From assembly GCF_000238335.3 (NCBI RefSeq), contig NZ_AHCB03000005.1, positions 806,001 through 870,000 on the forward strand: a stretch of 64,000 nucleotides of DNA, in the 5' to 3' direction. Within the stretch, counting starts at the first letter, position 1. Every line of letters starts with the position of its first letter. Both the position numbers and the translations under genes were made by a program. Source of the DNA: Pseudoalteromonas marina. Lineage in GTDB: Bacteria; Pseudomonadota; Gammaproteobacteria; Enterobacterales; Alteromonadaceae. The notes under the pieces are model-generated. The model was not told the DNA's origin. It saw only the letters and a program-made list of their open reading frames with translations, and ran no database searches. Below are positions 21,570 through 31,989 of this stretch, piece after piece.

Positions 21570-22661
21570 TTATACGTTAAACAGGAAGTTCATTACATCG
21601 CCATCTTTAACAATGTACTCTTTACCTTCTTGGCGCATTTTACCCGCTTCTTTTGCACCACTTTCACCTTTACAGTTAATGTAGTCGTCATAAGCAATGG
21701 TTTGTGCACGGATAAATCCACGTTCAAAATCGGTATGAATTTTACCAGCAGCTTGCGGCGCTGTTGCACCTACAGGAATTGTCCAAGCTCGCACTTCTTT
21801 TACGCCTGCGGTAAAGTAAGTTTGTAGCTTGAGTAATTCGTAGCCGCCTCGAATTACAAGGTTAAGGCCTGGCTCTTCTAAGCCAAGGTCAGCCATAAAT
21901 TCGAGTTTGTCTTCATCATCAAGTTCAGATAACTCAGATTCGATTGCTGCGCACACAGGGACAACCACAGCGCCTTCTGAATCAGCTATAGCGCGAACGC
22001 GGTCAAGTAGTGGGTTATTCTCAAAACCATCCTCAGCTACGTTTGCAATATACATAGTTGGCTTGATAGTTAAGAAGTTAATAGAGCTGATAGCTGCTTT
22101 TTCTTCTTTAGTTAATTCTAACGATCGAAGTGTAAGGCCTTCATCAAGGTGTACTTTTACTTTTTCAAGCGCCGCATTTTGTTCTTTTGCGTCTTTATCG
22201 CCGCCTTTCGCTTTTTTAGCATTACGGAACATAGCTTTCTCAGCACTGTCCATATCAGCAAGTACTAATTCAGTATTGATCACGTCAATATCGTCAGCAG
22301 GGTCAATTGTACCCGCTACGTGTATTACATTTTCGTCTTCAAAACAACGTACTACATGACCAATTGCATCAGTTTCACGAATATTCGCTAGGAACTGGTT
22401 ACCAAGGCCTTCACCTTTTGATGCGCCTTTTACAAGGCCTGCAATATCAACAAACTCCATACTTGTAGTAAGAATACGTTGTGGGTTTACAATTTTAGCA
22501 AGCTCGTCCAAGCGAGGATCTGGAACAGGTACCACACCTGTATTAGGCTCAATGGTACAAAAAGGAAAATTAGCGGCTTCAATACCCGCTTTAGTTAATG
22601 CATTGAAAAGCGTTGATTTACCTACGTTAGGCAAGCCAACGATGCCACATTTAAAACCCAT
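21570..22661 (-). CDS. ychF: Ribosome-binding ATPase/GTPase YchF
   Basis: This Obg-family P-loop protein (OLA1 orthologue) has 363 residues. G1 is [17 protein letters not shown] at residues 8-24, G3 is [19 protein letters not shown], and the C-terminal TGS domain covers about residues 280-360. The G4 position does not carry a plain NKxD, in line with the ATP preference of the family. It binds ribosomes and responds to stress in other bacteria. AAGG precedes the ATG. It lies downstream of pth, as in E. coli. Confidence 0.97.
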   Translation of the reverse strand: MGFKCGIVGLPNVGKSTLFNALTKAGIEAANFPFCTIEPNTGVVPVPDPRLDELAKIVNPQRILTTSMEFVDIAGLVKGASKGEGLGNQFLANIRETDAIGHVVRCFEDENVIHVAGTIDPADDIDVINTELVLADMDSAEKAMFRNAKKAKGGDKDAKEQNAALEKVKVHLDEGLTLRSLELTKEEKAAISSINFLTIKPTMYIANVAEDGFENNPLLDRVRAIADSEGAVVVPVCAAIESELSELDDEDKLEFMADLGLEEPGLNLVIRGGYELLKLQTYFTAGVKEVRAWTIPVGATAPQAAGKIHTDFERGFIRAQTIAYDDYINCKGESGAKEAGKMRQEGKEYIVKDGDVMNFLFNV

Positions 22662-22714
22662 AGTAAGATACCTTGTTTAGAATTCGTTTAACCGTGCACT
22701 TGGACTCAAGTTTA

Positions 22715-23299
22715 TTAGGGTTTAAACGAATGAAGTCTGTTTTGTGCTTTTAGCACGCCGTCTTTTGCAAGTATTTCCATACAACGAACCGCTTCATCTA
22801 CAGCAGCATCCATTTTTTCTTGGTCAACCTTTGGCGCTTTTCCAAGCACCCATCCGGTAACCATTTCACGATGTCCTGGATGACCTATGCCAACACGTAA
22901 ACGCATAAAATCTTTTTGATTTGCCATTTTTGCCATAATGTCTTTTAAGCCATTATGACCACCGTGTCCGCCCCCTTTTTTTAATTTGGCGACACCGGGC
23001 TCTAAATCCATCTCGTCATGTGCGACTAAGATATTTTCAACAGGGATTTTGAAAAAGTTGGCTAAACTACTGACCGCTTTACCACTTAAATTCATGTAAG
23101 TAGTGGGGATCAATAACTTGAATTCTTGGCCTTGGATTATCACTTTGCCAGTAAGGCCGTGATATTTAGGATCGTGTTTTAGCGTACAGTTGTAGCGTGC
23201 TGCGAGTTGCTCGATGAACCAAGCACCTGCATTGTGGCGTGTATTTGCGTATTCGGGGCCTGGATTAGCCAGGCCCACAAGCATTTGAATAGAATTCAA
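22715..23299 (-). CDS. pth: Peptidyl-tRNA hydrolase
   Basis: This enzyme releases peptides from peptidyl-tRNA after premature drop-off. It has 194 residues. The catalytic histidine lies in [13 protein letters not shown] (about residue 25), and [11 protein letters not shown] and [15 protein letters not shown] are intact. The reading frame has a TTG at 23299 with AAGG nine bases upstream, whereas the ATG at 23284 has no ribosome site and would leave only one residue before the conserved VGLANPG; I therefore prefer TTG. It lies 18 bases after rplY in a likely rplY-pth-ychF unit. Confidence 0.95.
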   Translation of the reverse strand: MNSIQMLVGLANPGPEYANTRHNAGAWFIEQLAARYNCTLKHDPKYHGLTGKVIIQGQEFKLLIPTTYMNLSGKAVSSLANFFKIPVENILVAHDEMDLEPGVAKLKKGGGHGGHNGLKDIMAKMANQKDFMRLRVGIGHPGHREMVTGWVLGKAPKVDQEKMDAAVDEAVRCMEILAKDGVLKAQNRLHSFKP

Positions 23300-23317
23300 G
23301 GTGCGAGACCTTAAATA

Positions 23318-23935
23318 TTATTCTGCAGCGTCTGAAGCTTCTTCGTCTTCAGCTGGAGCTGCTTTGTTTGCTTTGATTGTAACTACTGAAAGGTCATGGC
23401 CTTCGCCTTTACCTAATTCAACAGACGCAACGCCTGCAGGTAGTTGTAAATCAGAGATATGGATTGAATCACCAGCTACTAACTCAGAAACATTTACTTC
23501 AATGAATTCTGGTAATGCTTTTGGAAGACAAGAAATTTCAACATCAGTTAACTGGTGAACAACAGTTGCGCCAGCTTTAGTTACGATTTCTTCACCGATG
23601 AAGTGAAGAGGAACTTTAGTTGTTAATTTATGAGTTGCGTCTACACGTTGGAAATCAAGGTGAGTAAGCTTAGGCTTGAATGGGTGACGTTGAATATCTT
23701 TTAAGATAGCTTCAACTTTCTCGCCGCCTACATTAAGTGTAAGAATATGAGTGTAAAAACCTTCGTCTTCTTGTGCTTTGATCATATCTTTATGAGCAAA
23801 AGTAAGAGATAAAGCTTCTTTGTCAGCTCCGTAAAGGATTGCAGGAACTTTGTCTTCGCGACGTAGGCGGCGGCTCGCACCAGTACCAGTTTCTACGCGA
23901 AGTTCAGCGTCATATGTATAAGTTGTGTTAGACAT
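23318..23935 (-). CDS. rplY: 50S ribosomal protein L25, Ctc (TL5) long form
   Basis: This protein binds 5S rRNA in the large subunit. It has 205 residues, so it is the two-domain Ctc form and not the short 94-residue E. coli form. The N-terminal L25 domain contains RLRREDKVPAILYGA, and the C-terminal beta domain ends in an acidic tail (PAEDEEASDAAE). GGAG precedes the ATG. It is followed by pth and ychF. Confidence 0.95.
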   Translation of the reverse strand: MSNTTYTYDAELRVETGTGASRRLRREDKVPAILYGADKEALSLTFAHKDMIKAQEDEGFYTHILTLNVGGEKVEAILKDIQRHPFKPKLTHLDFQRVDATHKLTTKVPLHFIGEEIVTKAGATVVHQLTDVEISCLPKALPEFIEVNVSELVAGDSIHISDLQLPAGVASVELGKGEGHDLSVVTIKANKAAPAEDEEASDAAE

Positions 23936-24042
23936 GATGTCTCCAATTATTTAAAAGTTTAGGGCCTTTGCGACCAAGGTCCCTAGCCAAAAGGCGCGCT
24001 ATCATACCACTGTGATTCAGTAAAATATACATAGCATACAAA

Positions 24043-24064
24043 AAAAGCGCCAAAAGGCGCTTTT
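24043..24064 (-). terminator. Terminator of prs
   Basis: A 9-bp stem AAAAGCGCC/GGCGCTTTT around the loop AAAA is followed by a T run on the minus strand. It separates prs from rplY. Confidence 0.9.
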
Positions 24065-24085
24065 GTTTTCAGCAAATACCTGAGA

Positions 24086-25033
24086 TTAGTGCTCAAACAT
24101 CGCTGAAATAGATTCTTCGTTGCTAATACGACGAATAGTTTCTGCTAACATATCAGCAAGCGTTAGCACTTTTACTTTATCAAGCGCTTTAAGTTCATCA
24201 GATAATGGAATTGAGTCGGTTACAATAACTTCGTCAATAACAGAATCACGTAAATTTTCAGCTGCTTTACCTGATAAAATAGGGTGAGTTGCATAAGCAA
24301 ATACGCGTTTAGCACCATGTTCTTTAAGTGCTTCAGCGGCTTTACATAACGTACCGCCAGTATCAATCATGTCATCAACAATGATACAGTCACGGCCTTC
24401 TACATCACCAATAATATGCATTACCTGAGAAACATTTGCCTGTGGGCGGCGTTTATCAATAATAGCCAAATCAGTATCGTCTAATAGTTTTGCAATTGCA
24501 CGTGCGCGCACTACACCACCAATATCTGGAGAAACAATAACAACATCATCAAAATGACGCTCTTTCATATCTTCAAGTAATACAGGGCTACCAAATACAT
24601 TATCTACTGGTACATCAAAGAAGCCTTGAATTTGCTCTGCATGTAAATCAACCGTAAGTACACGGTCTACACCTACACTCGATAAGAAATCGGCAACAAC
24701 TTTAGCAGTGATTGGTACGCGGGCAGAACGTACGCGACGGTCTTGGCGGGCATAACCAAAATAAGGAATGACGGCAGTAATACGACCCGCAGATGCGCGA
24801 CGAAGAGCATCAACCATAACGATAAGTTCCATAAGGTTATCGTTTGTAGGGGCACAGGTTGATTGCAAGATAAAAACATCCGAGCCACGAACATTTTCAT
24901 TAATTTGAACACTGATCTCACCGTCGCTAAAACGGCCAACAACAGCATCGCCTAATTCAATATATAAACGTTTTGCAACTTTTTGAGCTAACTCAGGTGT
25001 TGCGTTACCAGCGAAGAGCTTCATGTCAGGCAC
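24086..25033 (-). CDS. prs: Ribose-phosphate pyrophosphokinase
   Basis: This enzyme makes PRPP for purine, pyrimidine, histidine, tryptophan and NAD synthesis. It has 315 residues, the same length as the E. coli enzyme. The start is GTG, giving [17 protein letters not shown], with AGGA eight bases upstream; a longer frame reaching 25075 has no such support. The PRPP loop [17 protein letters not shown] and the metal-binding [13 protein letters not shown] are intact. It lies 88 bases after ispE, the order seen in E. coli. Confidence 0.97.
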   Translation of the reverse strand: MPDMKLFAGNATPELAQKVAKRLYIELGDAVVGRFSDGEISVQINENVRGSDVFILQSTCAPTNDNLMELIVMVDALRRASAGRITAVIPYFGYARQDRRVRSARVPITAKVVADFLSSVGVDRVLTVDLHAEQIQGFFDVPVDNVFGSPVLLEDMKERHFDDVVIVSPDIGGVVRARAIAKLLDDTDLAIIDKRRPQANVSQVMHIIGDVEGRDCIIVDDMIDTGGTLCKAAEALKEHGAKRVFAYATHPILSGKAAENLRDSVIDEVIVTDSIPLSDELKALDKVKVLTLADMLAETIRRISNEESISAMFEH

Positions 25034-25121
25034 GGTAGGGTTCCTCAGGCACTGAAATTTTGGACTAACGAGCAATGATAAAAATCATTACGAGTTAACT
25101 TATGATTACTTTTACGTTACT

Positions 25122-25979
25122 TCATTGATCGAAAATGGCGGTTAACTCCGTATGAGCAGGAGAGATATTAGCATTTGACGCTACAAATCCCTGCCAAGTA
25201 TGGGGGAGGTTAGCAAGTACATGGCTAGCTTGAGCTTGTGTATCAAACTCTACAAAACAACATGAACCTGTTCCGGTCATCTTCGACGGAGCGTATTTTA
25301 GCAACCACTGGAGGGTTTTTTCAACCTCGGGGCATAGCTTTTTAACTAAAGGCTCACAATCGTTGTGCAAAGTTTGCTGTTTCCAATCACCTGAGATTTT
25401 TGGTGTATCGCGTTTTAAGTCGGGGTGAGTGAATATTTTAGCGGTGCTTACATGCTGGTTTGGGTGCACAACACAGTACCATTTTTGCGCAAGTTCAACA
25501 CGGTGTAGTTTTTCCCCAATGCCTTGCGCAATGGCGCTTTCACCACGTATAAATACAGGCACATCAGCCCCTAATTGTAAGCCTAAATTAGCAAGTTTAT
25601 TAATGTCATAATTAATATTCCACAATTTATTGAGCGCTAATAGTGTTGTTGCCGCATCAGACGACCCCCCTCCAACACCTCCTCCCATAGGTAGTCGTTT
25701 TATCAAATTTATTTTTACACCGTGCTTAGTTTTAGTATCAGTTTGTAACATTAAAGCAGCTTTATAGATGAGATTATCTTCAAGTGGTATGTCTTTAGTA
25801 TCACCAGTGATTAAAATTGATGATTCATCTGTTAACTCAAAAGAGAGCTCATCGCCGAAGTTTAAGAAGGTAAATAAGGTTTCTAATTCGTGATAACCGT
25901 CATCTCGGCGCGCATTAATATGTAAAAATAAATTGAGTTTTGCAGGTGCAATAAGTGAAAAAAAGGTTTTGCTATTCAT
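25122..25979 (-). CDS. ispE: 4-diphosphocytidyl-2-C-methylerythritol kinase
   Basis: This GHMP kinase of the MEP isoprenoid pathway has 285 residues. The N-terminus reads APAKLNLFLHINARRDDGYH, and the ATP-binding glycine loop PMGGGVGGGSSDAATT lies near residue 100. A third GHMP motif, SKMTGTGSCCFVEF, lies near residue 240. It begins two bases after the lolB stop, so the two are translated from one message. lolB-ispE-prs is a widely conserved order in this class. Confidence 0.96.
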   Translation of the reverse strand: MNSKTFFSLIAPAKLNLFLHINARRDDGYHELETLFTFLNFGDELSFELTDESSILITGDTKDIPLEDNLIYKAALMLQTDTKTKHGVKINLIKRLPMGGGVGGGSSDAATTLLALNKLWNINYDINKLANLGLQLGADVPVFIRGESAIAQGIGEKLHRVELAQKWYCVVHPNQHVSTAKIFTHPDLKRDTPKISGDWKQQTLHNDCEPLVKKLCPEVEKTLQWLLKYAPSKMTGTGSCCFVEFDTQAQASHVLANLPHTWQGFVASNANISPAHTELTAIFDQ

Positions 25980-25981
25980 AG

Positions 25982-26590
25982 TTAATTAAATTGCCAGTCA
26001 TATAGTTGAATTTTAATTTTAATTTTTTGGTGTTTGAGCGTCAGTTTTGTAGGCAACCAATAACCAGCGGTTTGTATATAATCTGCATAGTTTATTTGCC
26101 ATTGTTTACTTTCATTATCTAACCAAAGTACTTGTTTCGAACGGCCAAGTTCATCAACTTGCAACGTTTGTGAATCAATAGTGCCTTTAAGCCAGTTATC
26201 AGCATTATTAACAGGTAAAGCAAAGCCAGTTAAGCGCTTAAGCAGCGCAGATGCATTGGTATCTACATAAACTTTATCGTCAAATTCAAGCTCAGCAACA
26301 TTGCGCGACTGTTTTAGTTGTAAAATGCGTGTGCCAATAAATGAAGTCAGTACTAAATTATTGTTATTTTCTTGTTGCTGCCAATTTAAGTTTGCAGATT
26401 GGCGCTCATCGGGACTAATAAAAGCAAGTTTCCCCTCTACATGCCAAGTTTTTTGATTGGCGAGTTTACCTTTCCAGTTGTCGTAAATTGCTGTTTTATT
26501 TGGTAATTGTTGCGCGCAGCCACTTAAAAACATAAAAGTTATAGCTAATATTAAATAATGTCTAATCAAATGTTGTTCCTTACTTTCCAT
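25982..26590 (-). CDS. lolB: Outer-membrane lipoprotein receptor LolB
   Basis: LolB takes lipoproteins from the carrier LolA and inserts them into the outer membrane. It has 202 residues with a signal peptide ending in the lipobox LSGC (MFLSGCAQQL). The mature chain has WHVEGKLAFISPDERQSANLNW, the conserved opening strand region. I chose the ATG at 26590; the frame extends further upstream, but that would put a non-signal sequence in front and run into hemA. It is divergent from hemA with 62 bases between the start codons. Confidence 0.92.
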   Translation of the reverse strand: MESKEQHLIRHYLILAITFMFLSGCAQQLPNKTAIYDNWKGKLANQKTWHVEGKLAFISPDERQSANLNWQQQENNNNLVLTSFIGTRILQLKQSRNVAELEFDDKVYVDTNASALLKRLTGFALPVNNADNWLKGTIDSQTLQVDELGRSKQVLWLDNESKQWQINYADYIQTAGYWLPTKLTLKHQKIKIKIQLYDWQFN

Positions 26591-26652
26591 ATTCCGCTGA
26601 TTTTTGGTAAAATTGCCGCCTTTAAAGTAGGGCTCAGCAATATTTGGCAAAC

Positions 26653-27909
26653 ATGACCATAATAGCACTAGGTATAAATCACAAAACTGCTTCCGTAGAA
26701 CTGCGTGAAAAAGTGGCTTTTTCGCCTGAGCAAATGTCAGAGGCGTTGCAGCAATTAAGTGGCCATGCCGACTTTAATGAAGCTGTGATCGTGTCTACCT
26801 GTAACCGAACAGAAATCTATTGTAGCCTTGCTCAGCAAAATTCCCAAACACTGTTAGCATGGCTTGCCAGTTTCCATGGTTTAGATGAACAGGAACTGAG
26901 TAATAACATTTATTGCCATGAGGGCAATCAAGCAATTAACCATTTAATGCGCGTTGCCTGCGGTTTAGATTCGCTTGTGTTAGGTGAACCGCAAATTTTA
27001 GGGCAAATTAAACAAGCCTATAATAGTGCTAAAACTCATGATGCAGTGGGTGTTACATTTGATCGTTTGTTTCAAAAGACATTTTCGGTTGCGAAAGAGG
27101 TCCGAACTGAAACTAATATAGGCGCCAGTGCAGTTTCGGTGGCGTTTGCGGCTGTTAATTTAGCTAAGCATATTTACGGCAAGCTTGATAAAACCAATGT
27201 GTTATTAATAGGTGCAGGCGAAACAATAGAGCTTGTTGCTAAGCATTTGTATCAAAATGAGCCACAAAATATAACAGTAGCCAATAGAACGATTGAACGA
27301 GCACGAAACCTCGCTGATGAAGTGTCGGCAGATGTCATTGCATTAGCGCAGTTGCCAGAGCGTTTGCACAACGCAGATATTATAATAAGCTCAACGGCCA
27401 GTACACTGCCTATTATTGGTAAAGGTGTTGTGGAGCAAGCACTAAAGCAGCGCCGTAACAAACCGATGTTATTTATTGATATTGCGGTACCGCGCGACAT
27501 TGAAAGCCAAGTTGGTGAGCTAGATGCGGCTTATTTATACTCGGTTGACGACTTACAAACGATTGTAAGTGAAAATATGGCAGCGCGAGAACAAGCTGCA
27601 CAGCAGGCACAAATAATTATTACTGAGCGCACTAAAGAGTTTTGTATGTGGATGCGTTCACTCGATTCTGTGGGGTTAATTCGTCACTATCGAAACGATG
27701 TTCAAACAATTAAGTCGGAATTAGTAGAAAGAGCAGTTAGCCAGCTTTCTAGTGGTAAAGACGCAGAAAAAGTAATTTTAGAATTGGCCAATAAGTTAAC
27801 CAACCGCTTAATGCACGCGCCTACCCGTGCCATTCAAGATGCGGCTAAAAAAGGTGAATTGGCTCAATTAAATCAGTTGAAAAAAATGTTAGGTATTGAT
27901 CAGGAATAA
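26653..27909 (+). CDS. hemA: Glutamyl-tRNA reductase
   Basis: This is the first step of C5 haem synthesis: it reduces glutamyl-tRNA to glutamate semialdehyde and so uses the tRNA-Glu encoded later in this window. It has 418 residues, equal to E. coli. The nucleophile is Cys50 in VIVSTCNRTEIY. GEPQILGQIKQAY and the NADPH fold VLLIGAGETIELVAKHL are intact. The ATG at 26653 gives MTIIALGINHKTASV, the family start; an upstream in-frame TTG is not needed. It is followed by prfA seven bases later. Confidence 0.97.
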   Translation: MTIIALGINHKTASVELREKVAFSPEQMSEALQQLSGHADFNEAVIVSTCNRTEIYCSLAQQNSQTLLAWLASFHGLDEQELSNNIYCHEGNQAINHLMRVACGLDSLVLGEPQILGQIKQAYNSAKTHDAVGVTFDRLFQKTFSVAKEVRTETNIGASAVSVAFAAVNLAKHIYGKLDKTNVLLIGAGETIELVAKHLYQNEPQNITVANRTIERARNLADEVSADVIALAQLPERLHNADIIISSTASTLPIIGKGVVEQALKQRRNKPMLFIDIAVPRDIESQVGELDAAYLYSVDDLQTIVSENMAAREQAAQQAQIIITERTKEFCMWMRSLDSVGLIRHYRNDVQTIKSELVERAVSQLSSGKDAEKVILELANKLTNRLMHAPTRAIQDAAKKGELAQLNQLKKMLGIDQE

Positions 27910-27916
27910 CCGTTAA

Positions 27917-29002
27917 ATGAAAGAGTCTGTTTATAATAAATTAGAAACGCTAGTAGAGCGCTACGAAGAAGTACAAGCACTGTTGAGCGACCCGTCGGTT
28001 ATTAGCGATCAAAATCGCTTTCGTGGCCTTTCAAAAGAATACTCTGAGCTTGAAGAAATAGTTAAAACTTTTTTAGCATATCAACAAACAAAAGAAGATT
28101 TAGCAAGCGCTGAAGAGATGCTTAAAGACTCAGACCCTGATATGCGAGAAATGGCACAGGAAGAGTATAAAGAAGCCAAAGCACAAATATTAAGTCATGA
28201 AGATGAAATTCAGGTATTAATGCTTCCTAAAGATCCAAAAGATAATAACAATGTATTTTTAGAAGTCCGCGCAGGCACAGGGGGTGATGAAGCCGCTATT
28301 TTTGCCGGTGATTTATTTAGAATGTACAGCCGTTTTGCTGAAACGCAAAAGTGGAAATTAGAAGTAGTAACTACCAATGAAGGTGAACACGGTGGTTACA
28401 AAGAAGTCATTGCTAACATTAGCGGTGAAGGCGTATACGGTAAGCTTAAATTTGAGTCTGGCGTACACCGTGTACAACGTGTACCAGAGACTGAATCGCA
28501 AGGTCGTGTTCATACATCGGCGTGCACCGTAGCGGTAATGGCAGAAATACCAGAAGCTGAAGCAATTGAAATTAACACCGCCGATATAAAAGTAGATACT
28601 TTTAGAGCATCGGGTGCAGGTGGCCAGCACGTAAATAAAACTGACTCAGCAATTCGTATTACGCATTTACCTACGGGTGTGGTTGTTGAATGTCAAGATG
28701 AGCGTTCGCAACATAAAAACCGTGCTAAAGCGATGTCAGTACTTGCAGCACGTTTACAGCAAGCTGAAGATGAGAAGCGTCATGCAGCAGAAGCCTCTGA
28801 GCGTCGTAACTTAGTTGGTAGTGGTGACCGTTCTGAACGTATTCGTACATATAACTATCCGCAGGGACGTATAACCGATCACCGTATCAACTTAACGCTG
28901 TACCGCTTAAATGAAGTTGTAGCGGGTGATTTAGGTGCCATTGTAGACCCATTAATGCAAGAGCACCAAGCTGATTTACTTGCCGCAATGGGCGATGAGT
29001 AA
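27917..29002 (+). CDS. prfA: Peptide chain release factor 1
   Basis: RF1 ends translation at UAA and UAG. It has 361 residues. The GGQ motif lies in [17 protein letters not shown] near residue 235; its glutamine is the target of PrmC, encoded immediately downstream. The codon-recognition region holds [20 protein letters not shown], with the PxT-type element as PET. It lies between hemA and prmC, the order seen throughout the gammaproteobacteria. Confidence 0.98.
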   Translation: MKESVYNKLETLVERYEEVQALLSDPSVISDQNRFRGLSKEYSELEEIVKTFLAYQQTKEDLASAEEMLKDSDPDMREMAQEEYKEAKAQILSHEDEIQVLMLPKDPKDNNNVFLEVRAGTGGDEAAIFAGDLFRMYSRFAETQKWKLEVVTTNEGEHGGYKEVIANISGEGVYGKLKFESGVHRVQRVPETESQGRVHTSACTVAVMAEIPEAEAIEINTADIKVDTFRASGAGGQHVNKTDSAIRITHLPTGVVVECQDERSQHKNRAKAMSVLAARLQQAEDEKRHAAEASERRNLVGSGDRSERIRTYNYPQGRITDHRINLTLYRLNEVVAGDLGAIVDPLMQEHQADLLAAMGDE

Positions 29003-29004
29003 TA

Positions 29005-29844
29005 GTGAATCAAACTCTCGAGCAAGCTGTTGCTGCTGGCGCTAATTTATTAGCGCAAAGCAGCGAAAGTGCGAAATTAGACGCACAGGTATTACTTCTT
29101 CATGTTCTTGATAAACCACGTAGCTACCTTTTTACTTGGCCCGAAAGGTTGCTCAGTACAGAGCAACAACACACCTTTGACACTCTTTGCGCTCGGCGAT
29201 TAAACGGCGAACCTGTAGCGCATATTATAGGGCAACGTGAGTTTTGGAGTTTAACCTTAGAAGTCAATGCAACAACGTTAATTCCGCGGCCAGATACTGA
29301 AACATTAGTTGAGGCTGCACTTGGTTTAGGAATTTCAAAAAATGCAAAAGTTTTGGACTTGGGAACAGGTACTGGGGCAATTGCATTGGCATTGGGTAGT
29401 GAAATGCCTTTGTGGAATATTACAGCGGTAGATAAAGTGACTGACGCTGTAGCGCTTGCAACTCGGAATCAACAGCGTCTAGGACTTGGTAATGTGCGTG
29501 TTAAACAAAGCAATTGGTTTAGCTCACTTGATAATGAATATTTTGATCTTATAGTTACCAACCCGCCGTACATAGAAAGTAGTGACGAACATTTGGCTCA
29601 AGGCGATGTGCGATTTGAACCTTTATCTGCCTTAGTTGCTGAAGATTCAGGAATGTCTGATATTAAACAAATAATTACACAATCACGTGACTATTTGCTA
29701 TCTAGTGGCTATCTTCTAATAGAGCACGGTTATGACCAAGGTTTTGCTGTTCGTGAATTTTTTAAAACGATGGCCTTTGTTAATATTAAAACGATAAAAG
29801 ATCTTGGTGAAAATGACCGTGTAACGCTCGCACAGTGGCCATAA
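29005..29844 (+). CDS. prmC: Release factor glutamine methyltransferase
   Basis: PrmC methylates the GGQ glutamine of RF1 and RF2. It has 279 residues. The SAM-binding motif LDLGTGTGAIALALGSE lies near residue 117 and the catalytic NPPYIES near residue 187. The start is GTG, two bases after the prfA stop, which indicates coupled translation. The family landmark LIPRPDTETLVE is present. Confidence 0.96.
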   Translation: MNQTLEQAVAAGANLLAQSSESAKLDAQVLLLHVLDKPRSYLFTWPERLLSTEQQHTFDTLCARRLNGEPVAHIIGQREFWSLTLEVNATTLIPRPDTETLVEAALGLGISKNAKVLDLGTGTGAIALALGSEMPLWNITAVDKVTDAVALATRNQQRLGLGNVRVKQSNWFSSLDNEYFDLIVTNPPYIESSDEHLAQGDVRFEPLSALVAEDSGMSDIKQIITQSRDYLLSSGYLLIEHGYDQGFAVREFFKTMAFVNIKTIKDLGENDRVTLAQWP

Positions 29845-29900
29845 TAAGCTTAATTATTACTGCATCCGTGTGTTAAATGTGTCATGTAGGAATTCTAATT

Positions 29901-31442
29901 ATGATGGGTGACTTTTTATTTTCAGATGAGCCAGATACACCGGTAGATAACACCGATCTGGGCACCTGGAAAGTACTAATCGTTGATGACGAACCTGAAG
30001 TTCATGCAGTTACTAAATTGGCATTGAGTGATTTTGAGTTTCAAAATAAACGTTTAGAATTTATCAGCGCGTATTCTGGCGCTGAGGCTAAAACTTTAAT
30101 TGATGAGCATAAAGACGCAGCAATTGTTCTACTTGATGTTGTAATGGAAACAGACGATGCAGGCCTACAAGTTGTAAAATACATTCGTGAAACCGCAAAA
30201 AATAACCACATTCGTATTATTTTACGCACCGGCCAACCTGGTCAGGCACCAGAACGCCAAGTAATAGTTAATTTTGATATTAACGACTACAAATCAAAAA
30301 CAGAACTCACCGCACAAAAATTATTTACAGTTATCATGTCGAGCCTTCGTTCGTACCGCGATATTATTTCAATAGAACAATCTCGTGTTGGCCTTGAGAA
30401 AATAATAACTGCATCACGCAATATTTTTTCTGCACATTCAATAGAGCATTTTATAGAAGGAGTAATGCAGCAACTTACATCATTGCTTGGTATTTCAGAT
30501 CAGGCTATGTACGCGACCACCCTTGTTGCACAAAACCCAGCATCTCAGAACAATAAAATGATTATTTGTTCAGGTACCGGTGAGTTTGAAAAAAGTGAAG
30601 GTAAAGACCTTGAAGAGGTGCTACACGCAGATCAACTAAGCGCATGCCAAGAAGCGTTAAATAATCAGTCTATTATCTACAAAGATAATTACCTATTTGC
30701 TTATTGCAGCAGTGAATATAACCACAGCTCAATGCTGTTTATCACAGGCATTCCAAATACACTAACCGATACACAACGCAACCTCGTTGAAATTTTTGCT
30801 CAAAATGTACAATTAGCCTTTGAAAATGTTCAGTTACAATCAGAGATTGAGGCCACGCAACAAGAGCTTGTTTACAGATTAAGTGAAGCGGTTGAACAAC
30901 GCTCTACTGAAACAGGTAATCATGTAAAACGTGTTGCACATATTTGCCATGCTTTGGCGCTTGGTTATGGTTTATCTAAACAGCAAGCTGATTTGATTAG
31001 ATTAGCTGCGCCTTTGCATGATGTAGGCAAAGTAGGTATCCCCGATTCGGTATTAAATAAGCCCGCAAGGCTTGATGCACCAGAGTGGGAAGTAATGAAA
31101 ACCCACACTGATAAAGGCTATGGGATTTTAAAAGGATCAGCACATGAAATTGTCAGTGCAGGTGCCACTATAGCCAAGGAACATCACGAAAAGTGGGATG
31201 GTTCTGGTTACCCTGAAGGTTTAGCAGGGAATAAAATTAATATATTCGGCCGCATTGTGGCATTGGCTGATGTATATGATGCGTTAAGGCATAAACGCTG
31301 CTATAAAGATTCATGGACGCTCGAGCGTGTTGTTGAAGAGATAAACGCACAAAAAGGCACGCATTTTGAACCAAAGTTAGTTGATGTTTTTAACGCAAAC
31401 CTTGATGAACTTGAAATAATTATTAAACGTTACCCAGATTAA
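29901..31442 (+). CDS. HD-GYP response regulator (REC-DUF3369-HD-GYP)
   Basis: This is a probable cyclic di-GMP phosphodiesterase controlled by phosphorylation. It has 513 residues from the ATG at 29901, which has AGGA nine bases upstream; another ATG at 29877 lacks one. The receiver opens with VLIVDDEPEV and has phospho-acceptor Asp79 (IVLLDVVMET). A DUF3369 linker fills about residues 165-315. The HD-GYP domain shows His373-Asp374 (LHDVGKVGIPD) and HHEKWDGSGYPEGL, all intact. No histidine kinase lies nearby. It sits between prmC and sirB2, which are adjacent in E. coli. Confidence 0.93.
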   Translation: MMGDFLFSDEPDTPVDNTDLGTWKVLIVDDEPEVHAVTKLALSDFEFQNKRLEFISAYSGAEAKTLIDEHKDAAIVLLDVVMETDDAGLQVVKYIRETAKNNHIRIILRTGQPGQAPERQVIVNFDINDYKSKTELTAQKLFTVIMSSLRSYRDIISIEQSRVGLEKIITASRNIFSAHSIEHFIEGVMQQLTSLLGISDQAMYATTLVAQNPASQNNKMIICSGTGEFEKSEGKDLEEVLHADQLSACQEALNNQSIIYKDNYLFAYCSSEYNHSSMLFITGIPNTLTDTQRNLVEIFAQNVQLAFENVQLQSEIEATQQELVYRLSEAVEQRSTETGNHVKRVAHICHALALGYGLSKQQADLIRLAAPLHDVGKVGIPDSVLNKPARLDAPEWEVMKTHTDKGYGILKGSAHEIVSAGATIAKEHHEKWDGSGYPEGLAGNKINIFGRIVALADVYDALRHKRCYKDSWTLERVVEEINAQKGTHFEPKLVDVFNANLDELEIIIKRYPD

Positions 31443-31470
31443 TTTTATATAAATAGAAGAACAGAGGCAT

Positions 31471-31845
31471 ATGGATTATTTAGCAGTAAAGCACTCACAC
31501 ATGGCAATAGCAGCATTGAGTGTAGTTTTATTTTATATTCGATCTTTTTCACGAATGGGCAGTGGCAAAATTGCTCGCAATAAAGTTGTATTTATTGGTA
31601 GTCATAGCATGGATACATTACTTTTAATTTCTGCATTTACACTCATGTATATGGGGAAGATAAACCCGTTTGAACAACATTGGTTATTAGAAAAAATTAT
31701 ATTAGTGGTTGCTTATATTGCTATTGGAATTATAAGCGCTAAGCAAACTAATTTTTTGGCTAAAATATCTTACCTTATTGTAAATACGTTTGTTATTTTA
31801 GCTATTGGTTATTTGGCAACAGCCAAGTCAGCATTACTACTTTAA
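31471..31845 (+). CDS. sirB2: SirB2-family membrane protein
   Basis: This 124-residue protein has four predicted membrane helices and unknown molecular function. The opening MDYLAVKHSHMAIAALSVVLF and the internal VFIGSHSMDTLLLISAF match the SirB family, whose conserved histidines are visible in KHSHM and GSHSMDT. GAGG precedes the ATG. In E. coli the orthologue (ychQ) also lies between prmC and sirB1. Confidence 0.9.
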   Translation: MDYLAVKHSHMAIAALSVVLFYIRSFSRMGSGKIARNKVVFIGSHSMDTLLLISAFTLMYMGKINPFEQHWLLEKIILVVAYIAIGIISAKQTNFLAKISYLIVNTFVILAIGYLATAKSALLL

Positions 31846-31862
31846 GCCTTAAATAAACTTAC

Positions 31863-31887
31863 CGAGCTTTAGTATCTCTAAAGCTCG
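31863..31887. terminator. Hairpin between sirB2 and sirB1
   Basis: CGAGCTTTAG and its exact complement flank the loop TATCT, giving a 10-bp stem. No T run follows on the plus strand. It may be an attenuator, an mRNA-stability element or a weak terminator. Confidence 0.5.
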
Positions 31888-31989
31888 AATATTCCCTCCA
31901 TGCATTTGATCAAGTACATTTCGTTATTGGAATATATGGGTAGAATTAGGTAAACTACGCGTTCGTTTTCTAGAAATGTTGCAGTATTG

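Noticed and set aside
25074..25089. AATGAT/ATCATT hairpin between ispE and prs
   Set aside because: Six A/T-rich base pairs with no T tract in the right direction; likely chance in AT-rich sequence.
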